DNA of 64,000 nt from Clostridia bacterium (GCA_022651385.1 JALCQR010000009.1:1-64000), one strand, 5' to 3'; positions 46,860 to 55,729 are shown, counted from the first letter of the stretch. Numbers and translations: made by a program. Notes: generated by a model not told the origin, from the letters alone.

Positions 46860-48197
46860 ATGGGAAAATTAACTACAGAGCAAATTCAGGAATACGATAA
46901 TAAATATCTGCTTCATACATGGGGAGTTCAGAGCAATAAGCCTCGTACTGTAATAGAAAAAGCAGAAGGAATATATCTTTATGATTCCACAGGGAAGAAA
47001 TATTATGACATGACATCACAGGCGGTAAACGTTAATATCGGCCACGGAAATAAAAAGCTTATAGCAGCAATTAAAGCCGAAATGGATAACCTTCCGGCAC
47101 TCGGACCGTCATTTGCAACCGAAACACGTTCTCTGCTTGCAAAAAGAATATTAGGTCTTGTATCGGATAAAATGGGAAAGGTGTTTTTCACTTTGGCCGG
47201 AGCGGATGCCAATGAAAATGCCATTAAAATAGCAAGAATGTATACAAGAAAACCAAAAATTTTTACACGCTACCGTTCTTATCACGGTTCAACAAGCGGT
47301 GCTGGAAATCTGACCGGTGAACCGAGAAGGTTTGCAAACGAAATTGCTGGGAGTTTTGGATACATCAAGTTTTTTGACCCATATATATATCATGAAACAA
47401 TACCTTTTGAAAGCGAAGAAGCCGCAAGTGCTTATTACGTGAGCAAACTGAAAGAACAAATAATATATGAAGGCGTGGAAAGCGTAGCAGCCGTAATGTG
47501 TGAAACCATTACCGGAAGCAATGGCGTAATTATTCCTCCTAAAGGATATTTAAAAGGTGTGCGTCAGGTCTGCGACGAATTGGGTATATTAATGATTTGC
47601 GACGAGGTTATGGCTGGGTTTGGAAGAACAGGCAAGTATTTTGCTTTCCAAAACTTTGGCATAGAACCGGATATCATTACTTTTGCAAAGGGAATTACAT
47701 GCGGATATGTTCCTTTGGGCGGTGTTATTGTAAACAAGAAGATTGCAGAGTACTTTAACACTCATGTATTAAGCTGCGGTTTAACTTATGCTTCACATTC
47801 AGTTGGCTGTGCTGCGGGAAATGCTATGCTGGATATATATGAACAAGACCACGTTATGGAACACGTTCAGGAAGTCGGCAAGGTGCTTGGTGAAATTTTG
47901 GAAGATTTAAAAGCAAAACACAAATGCATAGGCGATGTAAGATATATAGGTCTGTTTTCGGCAATCGAGCTTGTTAAAAACAGAAAAACAAAAGAACCTA
48001 TTGTTCCTTACGGCAAAGATCCTGAGAAGATTATGCCTAATATTATAGGAAAATTAAAAGAAAAAGGTTTCTATTGCTATGGTCATGAGAATAATATTTT
48101 AGTAGCGCCTCCGCTGATTATTAAAGAAGAAGAATTGCGAGAAGCTATGAAAATAATGGATGAAGTATTGGACTATGTAGATACGATAGTTGATTAA
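46860..48197 (+). CDS. Class III PLP-dependent aminotransferase (omega-amino acid type)
   Basis: 445 residues from the ATG at 46860 (AGGAGG 8 bases upstream; the ATG at 46854 is too near). PLP site: DEVMAGFGRTGKYFAF and the Lys of FAKGITCGYVPLGG. The family includes beta-alanine:pyruvate, 4-aminobutyrate and taurine aminotransferases. In this setting it would convert beta-alanine or 3-aminoisobutyrate to the semialdehyde, with pyruvate or 2-oxoglutarate as acceptor (inference). Flanked by the two PucR genes. Confidence 0.9.
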   Translation: MGKLTTEQIQEYDNKYLLHTWGVQSNKPRTVIEKAEGIYLYDSTGKKYYDMTSQAVNVNIGHGNKKLIAAIKAEMDNLPALGPSFATETRSLLAKRILGLVSDKMGKVFFTLAGADANENAIKIARMYTRKPKIFTRYRSYHGSTSGAGNLTGEPRRFANEIAGSFGYIKFFDPYIYHETIPFESEEAASAYYVSKLKEQIIYEGVESVAAVMCETITGSNGVIIPPKGYLKGVRQVCDELGILMICDEVMAGFGRTGKYFAFQNFGIEPDIITFAKGITCGYVPLGGVIVNKKIAEYFNTHVLSCGLTYASHSVGCAAGNAMLDIYEQDHVMEHVQEVGKVLGEILEDLKAKHKCIGDVRYIGLFSAIELVKNRKTKEPIVPYGKDPEKIMPNIIGKLKEKGFYCYGHENNILVAPPLIIKEEELREAMKIMDEVLDYVDTIVD

Positions 48198-48256
48198 ATA
48201 TGCTTGTGGGGTTTATAAAAATGCTGCAATAACCAAAAGTAGTGGAGATGACATCT

Positions 48257-49441
48257 ATGTTTATCACTTATAAACAGTTATTGAGCATGAAAGAATTAAA
48301 CAGAGCGGAAATTGCCGGAGGCAAGGCCGGCTTATATCGTATTATATGCTGGTATTCCATTGCGGAAATCGTAAGTTACAAAGAAGAAAGCTATGAGGAT
48401 AAACTGGTCTTTGTTTCAGGCATTGGATTGACAAATTATAAACAGGAATTATTAAATATTATCCGTTATGTCATAAAAAAAGGTGCTGCCGGAATTGTGT
48501 TGGAAATAGGACCGTTTATTCATGATGTTCCGGATGAAATTCAAAAATTTGCAGATGAGAATGCATTTCCGGTACTTGCATTGCCATATGATATAAAAGT
48601 CAGTAATGTTACTTATGCAATGGCAAAAATTCTTTCCATGCAGACAAATTATTATCAGGGAATGCGCAAAGTCATGGATGAGCTTAGGACTCAAACTGTC
48701 ACAAATGAGCTTATGGAAAAGGCTTTTTATTACGGATATAAATCCAGAGAAGCCTACTATGGGATTATTGTTGAAGAAGACGATCATTTGCTGGCAACGC
48801 AAGATGGCGTAAAAGACAAACTGCTGCTTTCTTTTTTTGCTGTATTCGGCAGGCTTGATTACAAAGATATTTTCTGGTCTGAGGAAAACGGATGTCTGAT
48901 GTTTATTGTTGCTTGGCGTAACAGTGGTAACCTAAAGCAGGAAATCAGCAAATATATGACATTGCTGGAAAAAGACTGGCATTCTAAATATTATAAATGG
49001 AGCCTTAGCATAGGAGTAGGTTCTGTTTTTCATGATATTAAAGACGCGGCGCTGAGCTTGGAGCAGGCTAAAAAAGCACTGTATATGATAAGACAGTGTC
49101 ATAAACGTCATGAAATTCGGATATTTGAGGATACCGGAATTTATCGTCTGTTTTTTGAATACAATGATTCTTCCGAATTGGAAAACATTTATCACAGCGT
49201 ATTAGGCGATTTACTGGAATATGATAAAAAAAACGACGCTGAACTTACAAAAACCCTGGAAGTTTTTTTAAACTGCAATTGTAATATAAGTTTGACTTCT
49301 GAAACAATGAATGTTCACCGCAACACTATTAAGTATCGTGTAAAAAGAATACAGGAAATACTAAATTTAGACATAGCCAGCAACAATCAGTGCTTTAATC
49401 TGCGGCTTGCATTTAAAATCAAAAAATTCCTGCGAATATAA
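48257..49441 (+). CDS. PucR-family transcriptional regulator 2
   Basis: 394 residues from the ATG at 48257 (GGAG 9 bases upstream). Same three-part layout as the regulator at 45227: N-terminal PucR domain (YKQLLSMKELNRAEIAGG), central domain, and the helix-turn-helix SLTSETMNVHRNTIKYRVKR. 59 bp after the aminotransferase, so probably co-transcribed. Two related activators could sense different intermediates. Confidence 0.9.
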   Translation: MFITYKQLLSMKELNRAEIAGGKAGLYRIICWYSIAEIVSYKEESYEDKLVFVSGIGLTNYKQELLNIIRYVIKKGAAGIVLEIGPFIHDVPDEIQKFADENAFPVLALPYDIKVSNVTYAMAKILSMQTNYYQGMRKVMDELRTQTVTNELMEKAFYYGYKSREAYYGIIVEEDDHLLATQDGVKDKLLLSFFAVFGRLDYKDIFWSEENGCLMFIVAWRNSGNLKQEISKYMTLLEKDWHSKYYKWSLSIGVGSVFHDIKDAALSLEQAKKALYMIRQCHKRHEIRIFEDTGIYRLFFEYNDSSELENIYHSVLGDLLEYDKKNDAELTKTLEVFLNCNCNISLTSETMNVHRNTIKYRVKRIQEILNLDIASNNQCFNLRLAFKIKKFLRI

Positions 49442-49458
49442 ACACATAAGCATACAAA

Positions 49459-49490
49459 AATCCCGAAACTTTATGTTTTGGGATTTTTTT
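49459..49490 (+). terminator. Terminator after pucR 2
   Basis: AATCCCGAAAC and GTTTTGGGATT arms followed by T. Confidence 0.85.
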
Positions 49491-49580
49491 GACTGTAGAT
49501 AAATGCGTAATAAAAAAACATATACTACAAACATACAATGAGTAAAACTTGATAAATTTATGAAAAACGAAATATATACG

Positions 49581-49608
49581 TTGATATTTTTGATATATAT
49601 GATATTAT
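49581..49608 (+). promoter_or_regulatory. Promoter of the small membrane protein gene
   Basis: TTGATA (49581-49586), 16 bases, TATTAT (49603-49608), 24 bases before the start codon. Confidence 0.5.
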
Positions 49609-49631
49609 AAGTTAAAAGAGAGGTGTAATAA

Positions 49632-49895
49632 ATGAAAAGTAGAAATTGCAGAAAAATAAAAAACATAGTGAGTAATTTCGACAGCAGAGATAAAGTTTTA
49701 ATTGCAATAAGCTTTGCGGCATTGTCTGCGCTTTTTGGTGCTTCGGTAAGATATAAAAAGCGTAAAATTGTTTCTGCCGTTTCAGCGTTTTTGTTTATAG
49801 TATCCTCAATGCCTGTAATATGTGACATTGCAGAAACTGTGACTGCAGAAAGAAATGTGTATTATTTTGACGACGAAACTTTGAATAAAAAGTGA
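49632..49895 (+). CDS. Small membrane protein of unknown function
   Basis: 87 residues with a basic N-terminus (KSRNCRKIKNIV), a hydrophobic stretch at about 22-38 and a second at about 48-64, then an acidic tail. GAGAGGTG precedes the ATG. Codon use and a plausible promoter support a real gene, but I recognise no family. Confidence 0.6.
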   Translation: MKSRNCRKIKNIVSNFDSRDKVLIAISFAALSALFGASVRYKKRKIVSAVSAFLFIVSSMPVICDIAETVTAERNVYYFDDETLNKK

Positions 49896-49947
49896 TTTTT
49901 AAGGCGGCGGTTTAGCCCTTATTTTGGTGAAAAAAGTAAAAATATTA

Positions 49948-49976
49948 TTGACAATTGTTTAGTGCTGTGGTATTAT
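49948..49976 (+). promoter_or_regulatory. tRNA operon promoter
   Basis: TTGACA (49948-49953), 17 bases, TATTAT (49971-49976), 31 bases before tRNA-Asp. Confidence 0.75.
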
Positions 49977-50006
49977 AATCTTCGTCAGTTAAGAGAAAGG
50001 TAGTTT

Positions 50007-50080
<74 letters not shown>

Positions 50081-50100
50081 TTTGTAAATTTAATATTTTT

Positions 50101-50173
50101 GGGAGTTTAGCTCAGCTGGGAGAGCGCCTGCCTTACAAGCAGGATGTCACAGGTTCGAGCCCTGTAATTCCCA
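50101..50173 (+). tRNA. tRNA-Val (TAC)
   Basis: 73 bases: acceptor GGGAGTT/AATTCCC with discriminator A, anticodon stem CCTGC/GCAGG with loop CTTACAA, GGTTCGAGC T loop. CCA not encoded. 20 bp after tRNA-Asp. Confidence 0.97.
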
Positions 50174-50176
50174 TAA

Positions 50177-50207
50177 GACCAAATCTTTTGAGGTTTGGCC
50201 TTTTTTT
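50177..50207 (+). terminator. Terminator of the tRNA pair
   Basis: GACCAAAT and GGTTTGGCC arms followed by seven T. Confidence 0.8.
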
Positions 50208-50312
50208 GTCTGTATTTTTTAAGAATGATTTTGTGACAAATGAACAAATATATGATATATTATTTGTGCGACAAAGTTCGACATGCTTAAAAAATAAGGA
50301 GTTGTTTTAAAA

Positions 50313-51554
50313 ATGAAAAAAGCTAATTGCCTTGTAGCACAATCCGGTGGTCCTACGGCGGCCATAAATGCGACTTTGGCAGGCATTTATGAAGCGGCAC
50401 TTAAAAATGATGCTATTGACGGTATTTTTGGAGGGCTTTACGGTATTGGGGGCATAATTCACGGCAAGACAGTTGACCTTAAAAATATACTAAAAGATGA
50501 GAATATAAAGAGACTTAGAACCACACCTTCTTCGTTTCTCGGCTCATGCAGGTATAAACTTAAATATCCGGATATTGCACCGGATGACTACAAAAAGATA
50601 TTTGAACTGTTTAAAAGGCTGAATATAAAATATTTTTTGTACATAGGCGGAAATGACTCAATGGACACAATTTTAAAACTTAATGCGTATCAGTCAAAAT
50701 TTTCCGATGATGAAAAGGTAATGCTTGTTGGTGTGCCGAAAACAATTGATAATGATTTGCGTTGTGTTGACCATACACCGGGGTTTGGCAGTGCGGCAAA
50801 ATATATTGCCACAACGATAAAAGAAATTGCTTGGGACACGGCTGTATACGACATGAACAGCATACTTGTGGCAGAGGTAATGGGCAGAAACGCAGGCTGG
50901 CTTGCTCTTTCTGCAGGGCTTGCCCGTGACACAAAAGGAAGATGCGTAAGCGACCTTATATATATTCCTGAAAATCCATTTGATTTTGGAAAGCTTATTG
51001 ACGATATCAAAAAAATACAGAAAAATAAGAAACAAATCGTTATAACGGTTTCAGAAGGCATAAGATACAGCGACGGAACCCTTGTTGCGCAATCAGGCAA
51101 AAAAGATGTTTTTGGCCACGGACAGCTTGGCGGAGCTGCAAAAACCGTTGCTGAATACATAAAATTAAAGCTTGGCGTAAAAGTGAGAGCAGTTGAGATA
51201 AACGTTCTACAAAGATGTGCCGCTCACTGCCTTTCAAAAACAGATATAGATGAAAGTGTTTTAATTGGAAAGAAAGCAGTTGAAGTTGCTGCCGAGGGCA
51301 AAACCGGCGTTATGATTACAGGAAAGCGTACTTCCGGAGACATATACAGTCAGGAGCTTGGATATGAAAATATTGAGCTTATAGCAAATCTTGAAAAAAC
51401 GGTACCTGAAAACTTTATGAACAGAGAAAAAAACGGTGTTTCTGAAGAAGGGCTTAAATATCTTCTGCCACTTGTAGAAGGTGAAATTAATGTGGAGTAT
51501 AAAGAAGGAACTCCTGTATATATAAAACTTGACGACTTTTGTGACAGTTTATAA
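50313..51554 (+). CDS. pfp: Diphosphate-dependent 6-phosphofructokinase
   Basis: 413 residues. Phosphorylates fructose 6-phosphate, reversibly, with PPi. GGNDSMDT replaces the GGDGS of ATP enzymes, and PKTIDND has the Lys that marks PPi use. QSGGPTAAINATLAG is the N-terminal phosphate-binding part and VAEVMGRNAGWLAL the substrate loop. AAGGAG precedes the ATG. Stands alone behind the tRNA terminator. Confidence 0.93.
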   Translation: MKKANCLVAQSGGPTAAINATLAGIYEAALKNDAIDGIFGGLYGIGGIIHGKTVDLKNILKDENIKRLRTTPSSFLGSCRYKLKYPDIAPDDYKKIFELFKRLNIKYFLYIGGNDSMDTILKLNAYQSKFSDDEKVMLVGVPKTIDNDLRCVDHTPGFGSAAKYIATTIKEIAWDTAVYDMNSILVAEVMGRNAGWLALSAGLARDTKGRCVSDLIYIPENPFDFGKLIDDIKKIQKNKKQIVITVSEGIRYSDGTLVAQSGKKDVFGHGQLGGAAKTVAEYIKLKLGVKVRAVEINVLQRCAAHCLSKTDIDESVLIGKKAVEVAAEGKTGVMITGKRTSGDIYSQELGYENIELIANLEKTVPENFMNREKNGVSEEGLKYLLPLVEGEINVEYKEGTPVYIKLDDFCDSL

Positions 51555-51579
51555 GTGCATAAAAAATTATAAAAATATT

Positions 51580-51704
51580 ATTAAAATGAGAAGGCCTCTG
51601 AAATTTCAGAGGCCCATATAGTTAGGATTAACAAGTGGTCGGTATATCCTTATTTCGGTACTCTTTCGAGTGAGTAAGGAACTGTTTCGACCTCCGTAAC
51701 CCTA
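51580..51704 (-). ncRNA. Candidate structured small RNA
   Basis: On the minus strand a TATAAT (51716-51711) is followed, from about 51704, by a sequence that folds into a long rod: GGTCG/CGACC, CCTTA/TAAGG and a tip ACTC-GAAA-GAGT. It ends in a perfect palindrome GGCCTCTG..CAGAGGCC (51614-51593) and TTCTCATTTT, a plausible terminator. The -35 box is poor. No open frame fits. The plus strand folds too, so a 3' UTR of pfp is the alternative. I could not match it to 6S, SRP, tmRNA or other families I know. Confidence 0.5.
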
Positions 51705-51767
51705 TGACATATTATAATCATTTTTTTAAGTATAATACATCTTTTAAATTTTTTTATTTGCCCAATA

Positions 51768-51805
51768 TTAAAAAGACCGATTCATTTTTTATTTTATGAA
51801 TCGGT
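51768..51805 (-). terminator. Terminator of trmB
   Basis: ACCGATTCAT and ATGAATCGGT arms followed on the minus strand by CTTTTTAA. Confidence 0.8.
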
Positions 51806-51821
51806 TTAAAAAACCTGTATA

Positions 51822-52460
51822 TTAATTTTTTTCCCATCTGGCTTCAAGTCTATAAATAGGAAATCCTTTCTCTGAAAATTTTTCTTCATATTCAGTCATT
51901 ATATTACCCTCATAATCACTGTTATGGAGGTCAAGCGATATATTTGAAAGTTTCCAGTCATCAGCACAAAATTCATTAAGCGAAAACTCAAAAAGTATCC
52001 TGTTGTCGGTTTTAAAAAATATCTCGGCTTTGTCTCCGAAAACAGCTTTGTACTTTTCAAGAAAGTTTCTATGTGTGAGTCTGCGTTTTATCCATTTTTT
52101 CTTAGGCCACGGATCACAGAAATTTATATAAAGCCTTTTAATTTCTCCGACTTCAAAAAAATCAGCGAGGTTTTCCACATCTCCATGTATAAGATAAACA
52201 TTTTTTGCGTTATTTCCCAAATTGCGTGCCGCTGTTGCGACAATAGTAGACTGTCTTTCAATGCCTATAAAATTTATATCCGAGTTTTGTGCAGCCATTT
52301 GAGATATAAATCTTCCCTTGCCGCAGCCTATTTCAACATATATGGGGTTACCGTTTCCAAAAAGCTCATTCCATTTTCCCTTGTACTTTTCAGACTCGTG
52401 GCATATATGGATGTTGTTTTCATACTCGGCAACAGTCCATGCTTTTTTTCTGACTCTCAT
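51822..52460 (-). CDS. trmB: tRNA (guanine-46-N7)-methyltransferase
   Basis: 212 residues; methylates G46 in the variable loop of tRNA using SAM. EIGCGKGRFISQMA is the SAM loop, and FCDPWPKKKWIKRRLTHRNFL shortened as DPWPKKKW..RRL is the TrmB signature. Start at 52460 after AAAGGAG. Slightly shorter than some orthologues. Confidence 0.96.
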   Translation of the reverse strand: MRVRKKAWTVAEYENNIHICHESEKYKGKWNELFGNGNPIYVEIGCGKGRFISQMAAQNSDINFIGIERQSTIVATAARNLGNNAKNVYLIHGDVENLADFFEVGEIKRLYINFCDPWPKKKWIKRRLTHRNFLEKYKAVFGDKAEIFFKTDNRILFEFSLNEFCADDWKLSNISLDLHNSDYEGNIMTEYEEKFSEKGFPIYRLEARWEKN

Positions 52461-52534
52461 TTTTGTTTTTCTCCTTTATTGATTAAGTTTCACATTTATA
52501 ATACTACCCACGAGCTTTTTTAACAAGCATGATT

Positions 52535-53680
52535 TTACATATTCATTATCCAGTATCCAAAATTTTCTGAAGTTTTGTGTTTTGCGTCGGCGTTGCTTTT
52601 CCAAAAATCAACAAATCCTTCATCACGTGCTTCTTTTGAGTCTTTTTCACAATAATTGCATGGAACACCCACGACAACACAGCTTTTGTCCGAAGGGCAG
52701 CCTATTATTATGTATCCATTTTTACATTCGCTGCACAATACAAGAGGACGATATAATTTTTCGGCATCACATCCCAATATCCAAAGATCGTCTACTGTAC
52801 CTTTTACCCAATTAAAAGAACTGTTGTCAAAAGGATATATTTTTTCATTCATGTTAAGTACACTGCTTTTTTCTCCGCTTGGTTTGCCGTTTTCAATTTC
52901 TGCGGCCTCATTACTGTTTATTACCCCGAGAGACTCAAGTTTTTTCATCTGACTTGAAAAATCATTTATAATTTTTTTAAATGTATCTTCAGTTTTCACC
53001 TCGTCTTCATCAGGCTTATAATTAGTTTTTTGGCTTGATGATACTTCTGATTTTACACTCTTTTGTGATATTTCTGCTTTTTTATCATCACTTTTTTCAT
53101 TATCCGTTTTTTGTATATTTTTATTTTTTGCAACGTTTTCAGGTATTTTTTCTTTTACGTTTTTCGTGTCTTTTGTTTCTTCTTTTTTTGCAGTATTCGG
53201 TTTTGCAGTATCCAGTTTAGCGGTATCCGGATTTACGGTTTCGGGTTTTTCTGTTTTTTCACTTACGCTTTGTTGATTTTTATCCATGGTATTTTTAGGA
53301 GCTGTGTCATTTGACATGCCTTTTACATATATATTTTTAGGAGCTTCCGTACTTTTTATACTGCCCTCAAGATAACGGATTGATAGAGCGCCTTTTGAAT
53401 CGGCACGTCCTATTACGGCACCTGTTATTGTGCCGGCTATCTTGCTTTTGTCAAAAATATAAGATTTTTTATCTGCCTGTCCTAATCTGGTGTATTTTGT
53501 TCCTGTTTGTGTTTTTGAAGTGATAAATAGCGACAGTGAACTGTTTTGCCTGTTCCCTATTATGTTTATTCGGCTTTTAGGCTGCGTTAAATCCATAAAT
53601 ACAGCCGTATATCCGAAGCTTTTAATATTTCCTACAGGCCTTAACACTATCATATTTTTATTATTTTCTATCTTTTCCAT
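52535..53680 (-). CDS. Protein of unknown function with Cys-rich C-terminus
   Basis: 381 residues, no signal peptide or membrane helix. Three parts: residues about 9-110, a beta-rich domain (RPVGNIKSFGYTAVFMDL and SKSRINIIG-like strands); about 115-255, a low-complexity Lys/Thr/Glu linker with a TAKLDTAKPNTAK repeat; and about 280-381, a compact domain with WVKGTVDDLWILGCDAE, LCSEC, GCPSDKSC and CNYC, seven Cys in 50 residues that could hold a metal. ATG at 53680 after AAGGAATGG. No family recognised. Confidence 0.7.
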   Translation of the reverse strand: MEKIENNKNMIVLRPVGNIKSFGYTAVFMDLTQPKSRINIIGNRQNSSLSLFITSKTQTGTKYTRLGQADKKSYIFDKSKIAGTITGAVIGRADSKGALSIRYLEGSIKSTEAPKNIYVKGMSNDTAPKNTMDKNQQSVSEKTEKPETVNPDTAKLDTAKPNTAKKEETKDTKNVKEKIPENVAKNKNIQKTDNEKSDDKKAEISQKSVKSEVSSSQKTNYKPDEDEVKTEDTFKKIINDFSSQMKKLESLGVINSNEAAEIENGKPSGEKSSVLNMNEKIYPFDNSSFNWVKGTVDDLWILGCDAEKLYRPLVLCSECKNGYIIIGCPSDKSCVVVGVPCNYCEKDSKEARDEGFVDFWKSNADAKHKTSENFGYWIMNM

Positions 53681-53737
53681 ATGACCATTCCTTTCCGGTT
53701 AGAAAATTATATGTTTGTGAAAGAACTCTTATGCTGA

Positions 53738-53766
53738 TTGACAAATATTTTTATTACTTATATAAT
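53738..53766 (+). promoter_or_regulatory. Promoter of the COG2426-rsmA unit
   Basis: TTGACA (53738-53743), 17 bases, TATAAT (53761-53766): consensus hexamers, 82 bases before the start codon. Confidence 0.75.
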
Positions 53767-53848
53767 TAATAAATTAAACTTTATTTATGTTTTGTTTATA
53801 TATTTTGCATATAATAAAAACATATTTTTAATAATATCGGAGGAATAA

Positions 53849-54352
53849 TTGATGCAGAGTATAATTGATTTTTTTCTTTCTGTTCTTTCCGGAAAAGTTT
53901 CAAAAGACATGATTGTTTTTATCGTTTCACTTTTCCCTATTGTTGAACTGAGAGGCGGCATAATTACAGGCTATGCTCTAAATTTATCTCTTTTCAGGTC
54001 GTTTATAATTGCTTACATAGGTAACCTTTTACCAATACCTATAATATTACTGCTTATACACCATATATTCCGTTTTCTCAAAAAAACGCGGTATAGAAAA
54101 ATTGTAGACTTTTTTGAAAACAAGGCTATGAAAAAAAGTGGACAGGTACAAAAATATGGGTACTGGGGACTTTTTTTATTTGTTGCAATACCTCTTCCCG
54201 GAACAGGGGCTTGGACAGGAGCACTTGTGGCTAATCTTCTTGGACTTGATTTCAAAAAATCAATGCTTACAATAGCAGCCGGAGTATTTGCAGCCGGAGT
54301 TATAGTATCAATATTTTCATTTGGACTATTAAATATGATAGGAATAGGATAA
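53849..54352 (+). CDS. COG2426-type small membrane protein (putative small multidrug exporter)
   Basis: 167 residues with about four to five hydrophobic segments. FPIVELRGGIITGYALNLS and the PLPGTGAWTGALVANLLGLD motif mark the COG2426 / Sm_multidrug_ex family, distantly related to DedA-like transporters. True activity unproven. Ends 4 bp before rsmA, so co-transcribed. Confidence 0.85.
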   Translation: MMQSIIDFFLSVLSGKVSKDMIVFIVSLFPIVELRGGIITGYALNLSLFRSFIIAYIGNLLPIPIILLLIHHIFRFLKKTRYRKIVDFFENKAMKKSGQVQKYGYWGLFLFVAIPLPGTGAWTGALVANLLGLDFKKSMLTIAAGVFAAGVIVSIFSFGLLNMIGIG

Positions 54353-54356
54353 AATT

Positions 54357-55232
54357 ATGACGGATAAAATTTCGACACCTTTAAAGACAAAAGAATTAAT
54401 AGAAAAATATGGCTTTTACTTTAAGAAAAACTTTGGACAAAACTTTCTTATTGACTCAAATGTATTATCAAACATAGTGTCTGCTGCTGAAATACAAAAA
54501 GACGATTTTGTGCTTGAAATAGGCCCGGGAATAGGAAGTTTAACCCAATACCTTGCTGAAAGTGCCGGATATGTAACAGCTATAGAAATTGACAAAAATC
54601 TTATTCCAATATTGTCTGAGACGATGAATGGCTATGATAATTTTGAGGTAATAAATGAGGATGTATTAAAACTTGATATTAATGCTCTTATTGCCGAAAA
54701 TGGGAACGGCAAAAAAGCAAAGCTTGTGGCAAATCTGCCGTATTATATAACGACGCCTATTATTATGGAGATTTTGGAAAAACATGCTGACATAAAAAGT
54801 ATGACTGTAATGGTTCAGAAAGAAGTTGCGTTACGTATGCTGGCAAAACCTAAAAGCAAAGATTACGGTGCCCTTACAGCTGCTGTGCAATTCTACTGTG
54901 ACGCTAAATTGGATTTTATTGTTAAACCAAACTGTTTTATGCCAAGACCGAAAGTTGACAGTGCCGTTATTACATTAACGATTAAAGATAAGCCTATAAG
55001 TGTTAAAAATCAGGAATTTATGTTTAAAATAATAAAGTGTGCTTTTGGACAAAGACGAAAAACACTTTTGAACAGTTTGTATAATCAGGGCGGTTTTGGC
55101 TTGAGCAAAGATGAACTTGCATTAATTCTTAAAAATATGGACCTTGACAGCCGAGTACGCGGAGAAGAACTAAGTGTTGAGCAGTTTGCATATCTTTCAG
55201 ATTCAATTTACGAAAAAATAAATTATAAGTAA
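54357..55232 (+). CDS. rsmA: 16S rRNA adenine-1518/1519 dimethyltransferase
   Basis: 291 residues (KsgA); dimethylates two adjacent adenines in the 3' end of 16S rRNA. FGQNFLIDSNVL, EIGPGIGSLTQ (SAM loop) and VANLPYYITTPII (catalytic NLPY) are diagnostic. Standard length. Confidence 0.97.
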   Translation: MTDKISTPLKTKELIEKYGFYFKKNFGQNFLIDSNVLSNIVSAAEIQKDDFVLEIGPGIGSLTQYLAESAGYVTAIEIDKNLIPILSETMNGYDNFEVINEDVLKLDINALIAENGNGKKAKLVANLPYYITTPIIMEILEKHADIKSMTVMVQKEVALRMLAKPKSKDYGALTAAVQFYCDAKLDFIVKPNCFMPRPKVDSAVITLTIKDKPISVKNQEFMFKIIKCAFGQRRKTLLNSLYNQGGFGLSKDELALILKNMDLDSRVRGEELSVEQFAYLSDSIYEKINYK

Positions 55233-55271
55233 AAGGGGCGAATTTTCTGTAATTGAAAATTCGTCCTTTTA
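55231..55271. terminator. Bidirectional terminator between rsmA and lipoprotein gene
   Basis: AAAAGGGGCGAATTTTC and GAAAATTCGTCCTTTT arms overlapping the rsmA stop; T-rich on both sides. Confidence 0.8.
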
Positions 55272-55291
55272 ATGTGTTTTAAATAGACAGA

Positions 55292-55729
55292 TTATTTGTC
55301 ATAATATCCCTGAAAGCCGCTGTCGTCACCATATCTTGTTCCGGTTATGCCGTCATTAAAACCGTTTTTAAGATAGCTGTTGGTGTCTTTGCTGTTTGTG
55401 TAGTATCCGCTACGTGTTGTAGTACCAAAGCCTGCACCATAATTTGTGGTGCCATACATATTTGTGGCATTGCTGCTTGTTCCGTCACCGTTTACATTAT
55501 TTAAATTGTTTGTGTTCGGTATGGTTCCGTTGTTATTGTTATTGCCATTGCCATAGGTTCCGTCCCATGTGTCATTGTAATATGTGCCATAGCCGCCGTC
55601 CCATGAGCTGTAGTCATCATTAAGTGCTCTTCCGAGGTTGCTCTGTGTTCCTGTTCCGGCACAGCCAGACATAAACATACAAGCGCATATCATCGTTGCC
55701 GCTAATACATAAACCCTTGACTTCATCAT
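55292..55729 (-). CDS. Asn/Gly/Tyr-rich lipoprotein of unknown function
   Basis: 145 residues (start at 55729 or 55726, after GGAGGT). Lipoprotein signal with MSGC lipobox at about residue 23. The mature part is low complexity: GTYGNGNNNNNGTIPNTNN and repeated YGTTNYG/TRYGDD segments, with almost no Lys and no hydrophobic core. Probably a flexible surface-exposed protein. Divergent from malQ. Confidence 0.7.
   Translation of the reverse strand: MMKSRVYVLAATMICACMFMSGCAGTGTQSNLGRALNDDYSSWDGGYGTYYNDTWDGTYGNGNNNNNGTIPNTNNLNNVNGDGTSSNATNMYGTTNYGAGFGTTTRSGYYTNSKDTNSYLKNGFNDGITGTRYGDDSGFQGYYDK

Noticed and set aside
51580-51704. 6S RNA or SRP RNA
   Set aside because: Too short for Firmicutes 6S, with no clear central bubble, and the SRP core sequences are missing.
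52582-53314. Several plus-strand frames rich in Phe and Leu
   Set aside because: They are the reverse of the low-complexity Lys/Thr/Glu region of the gene at 52535-53680.
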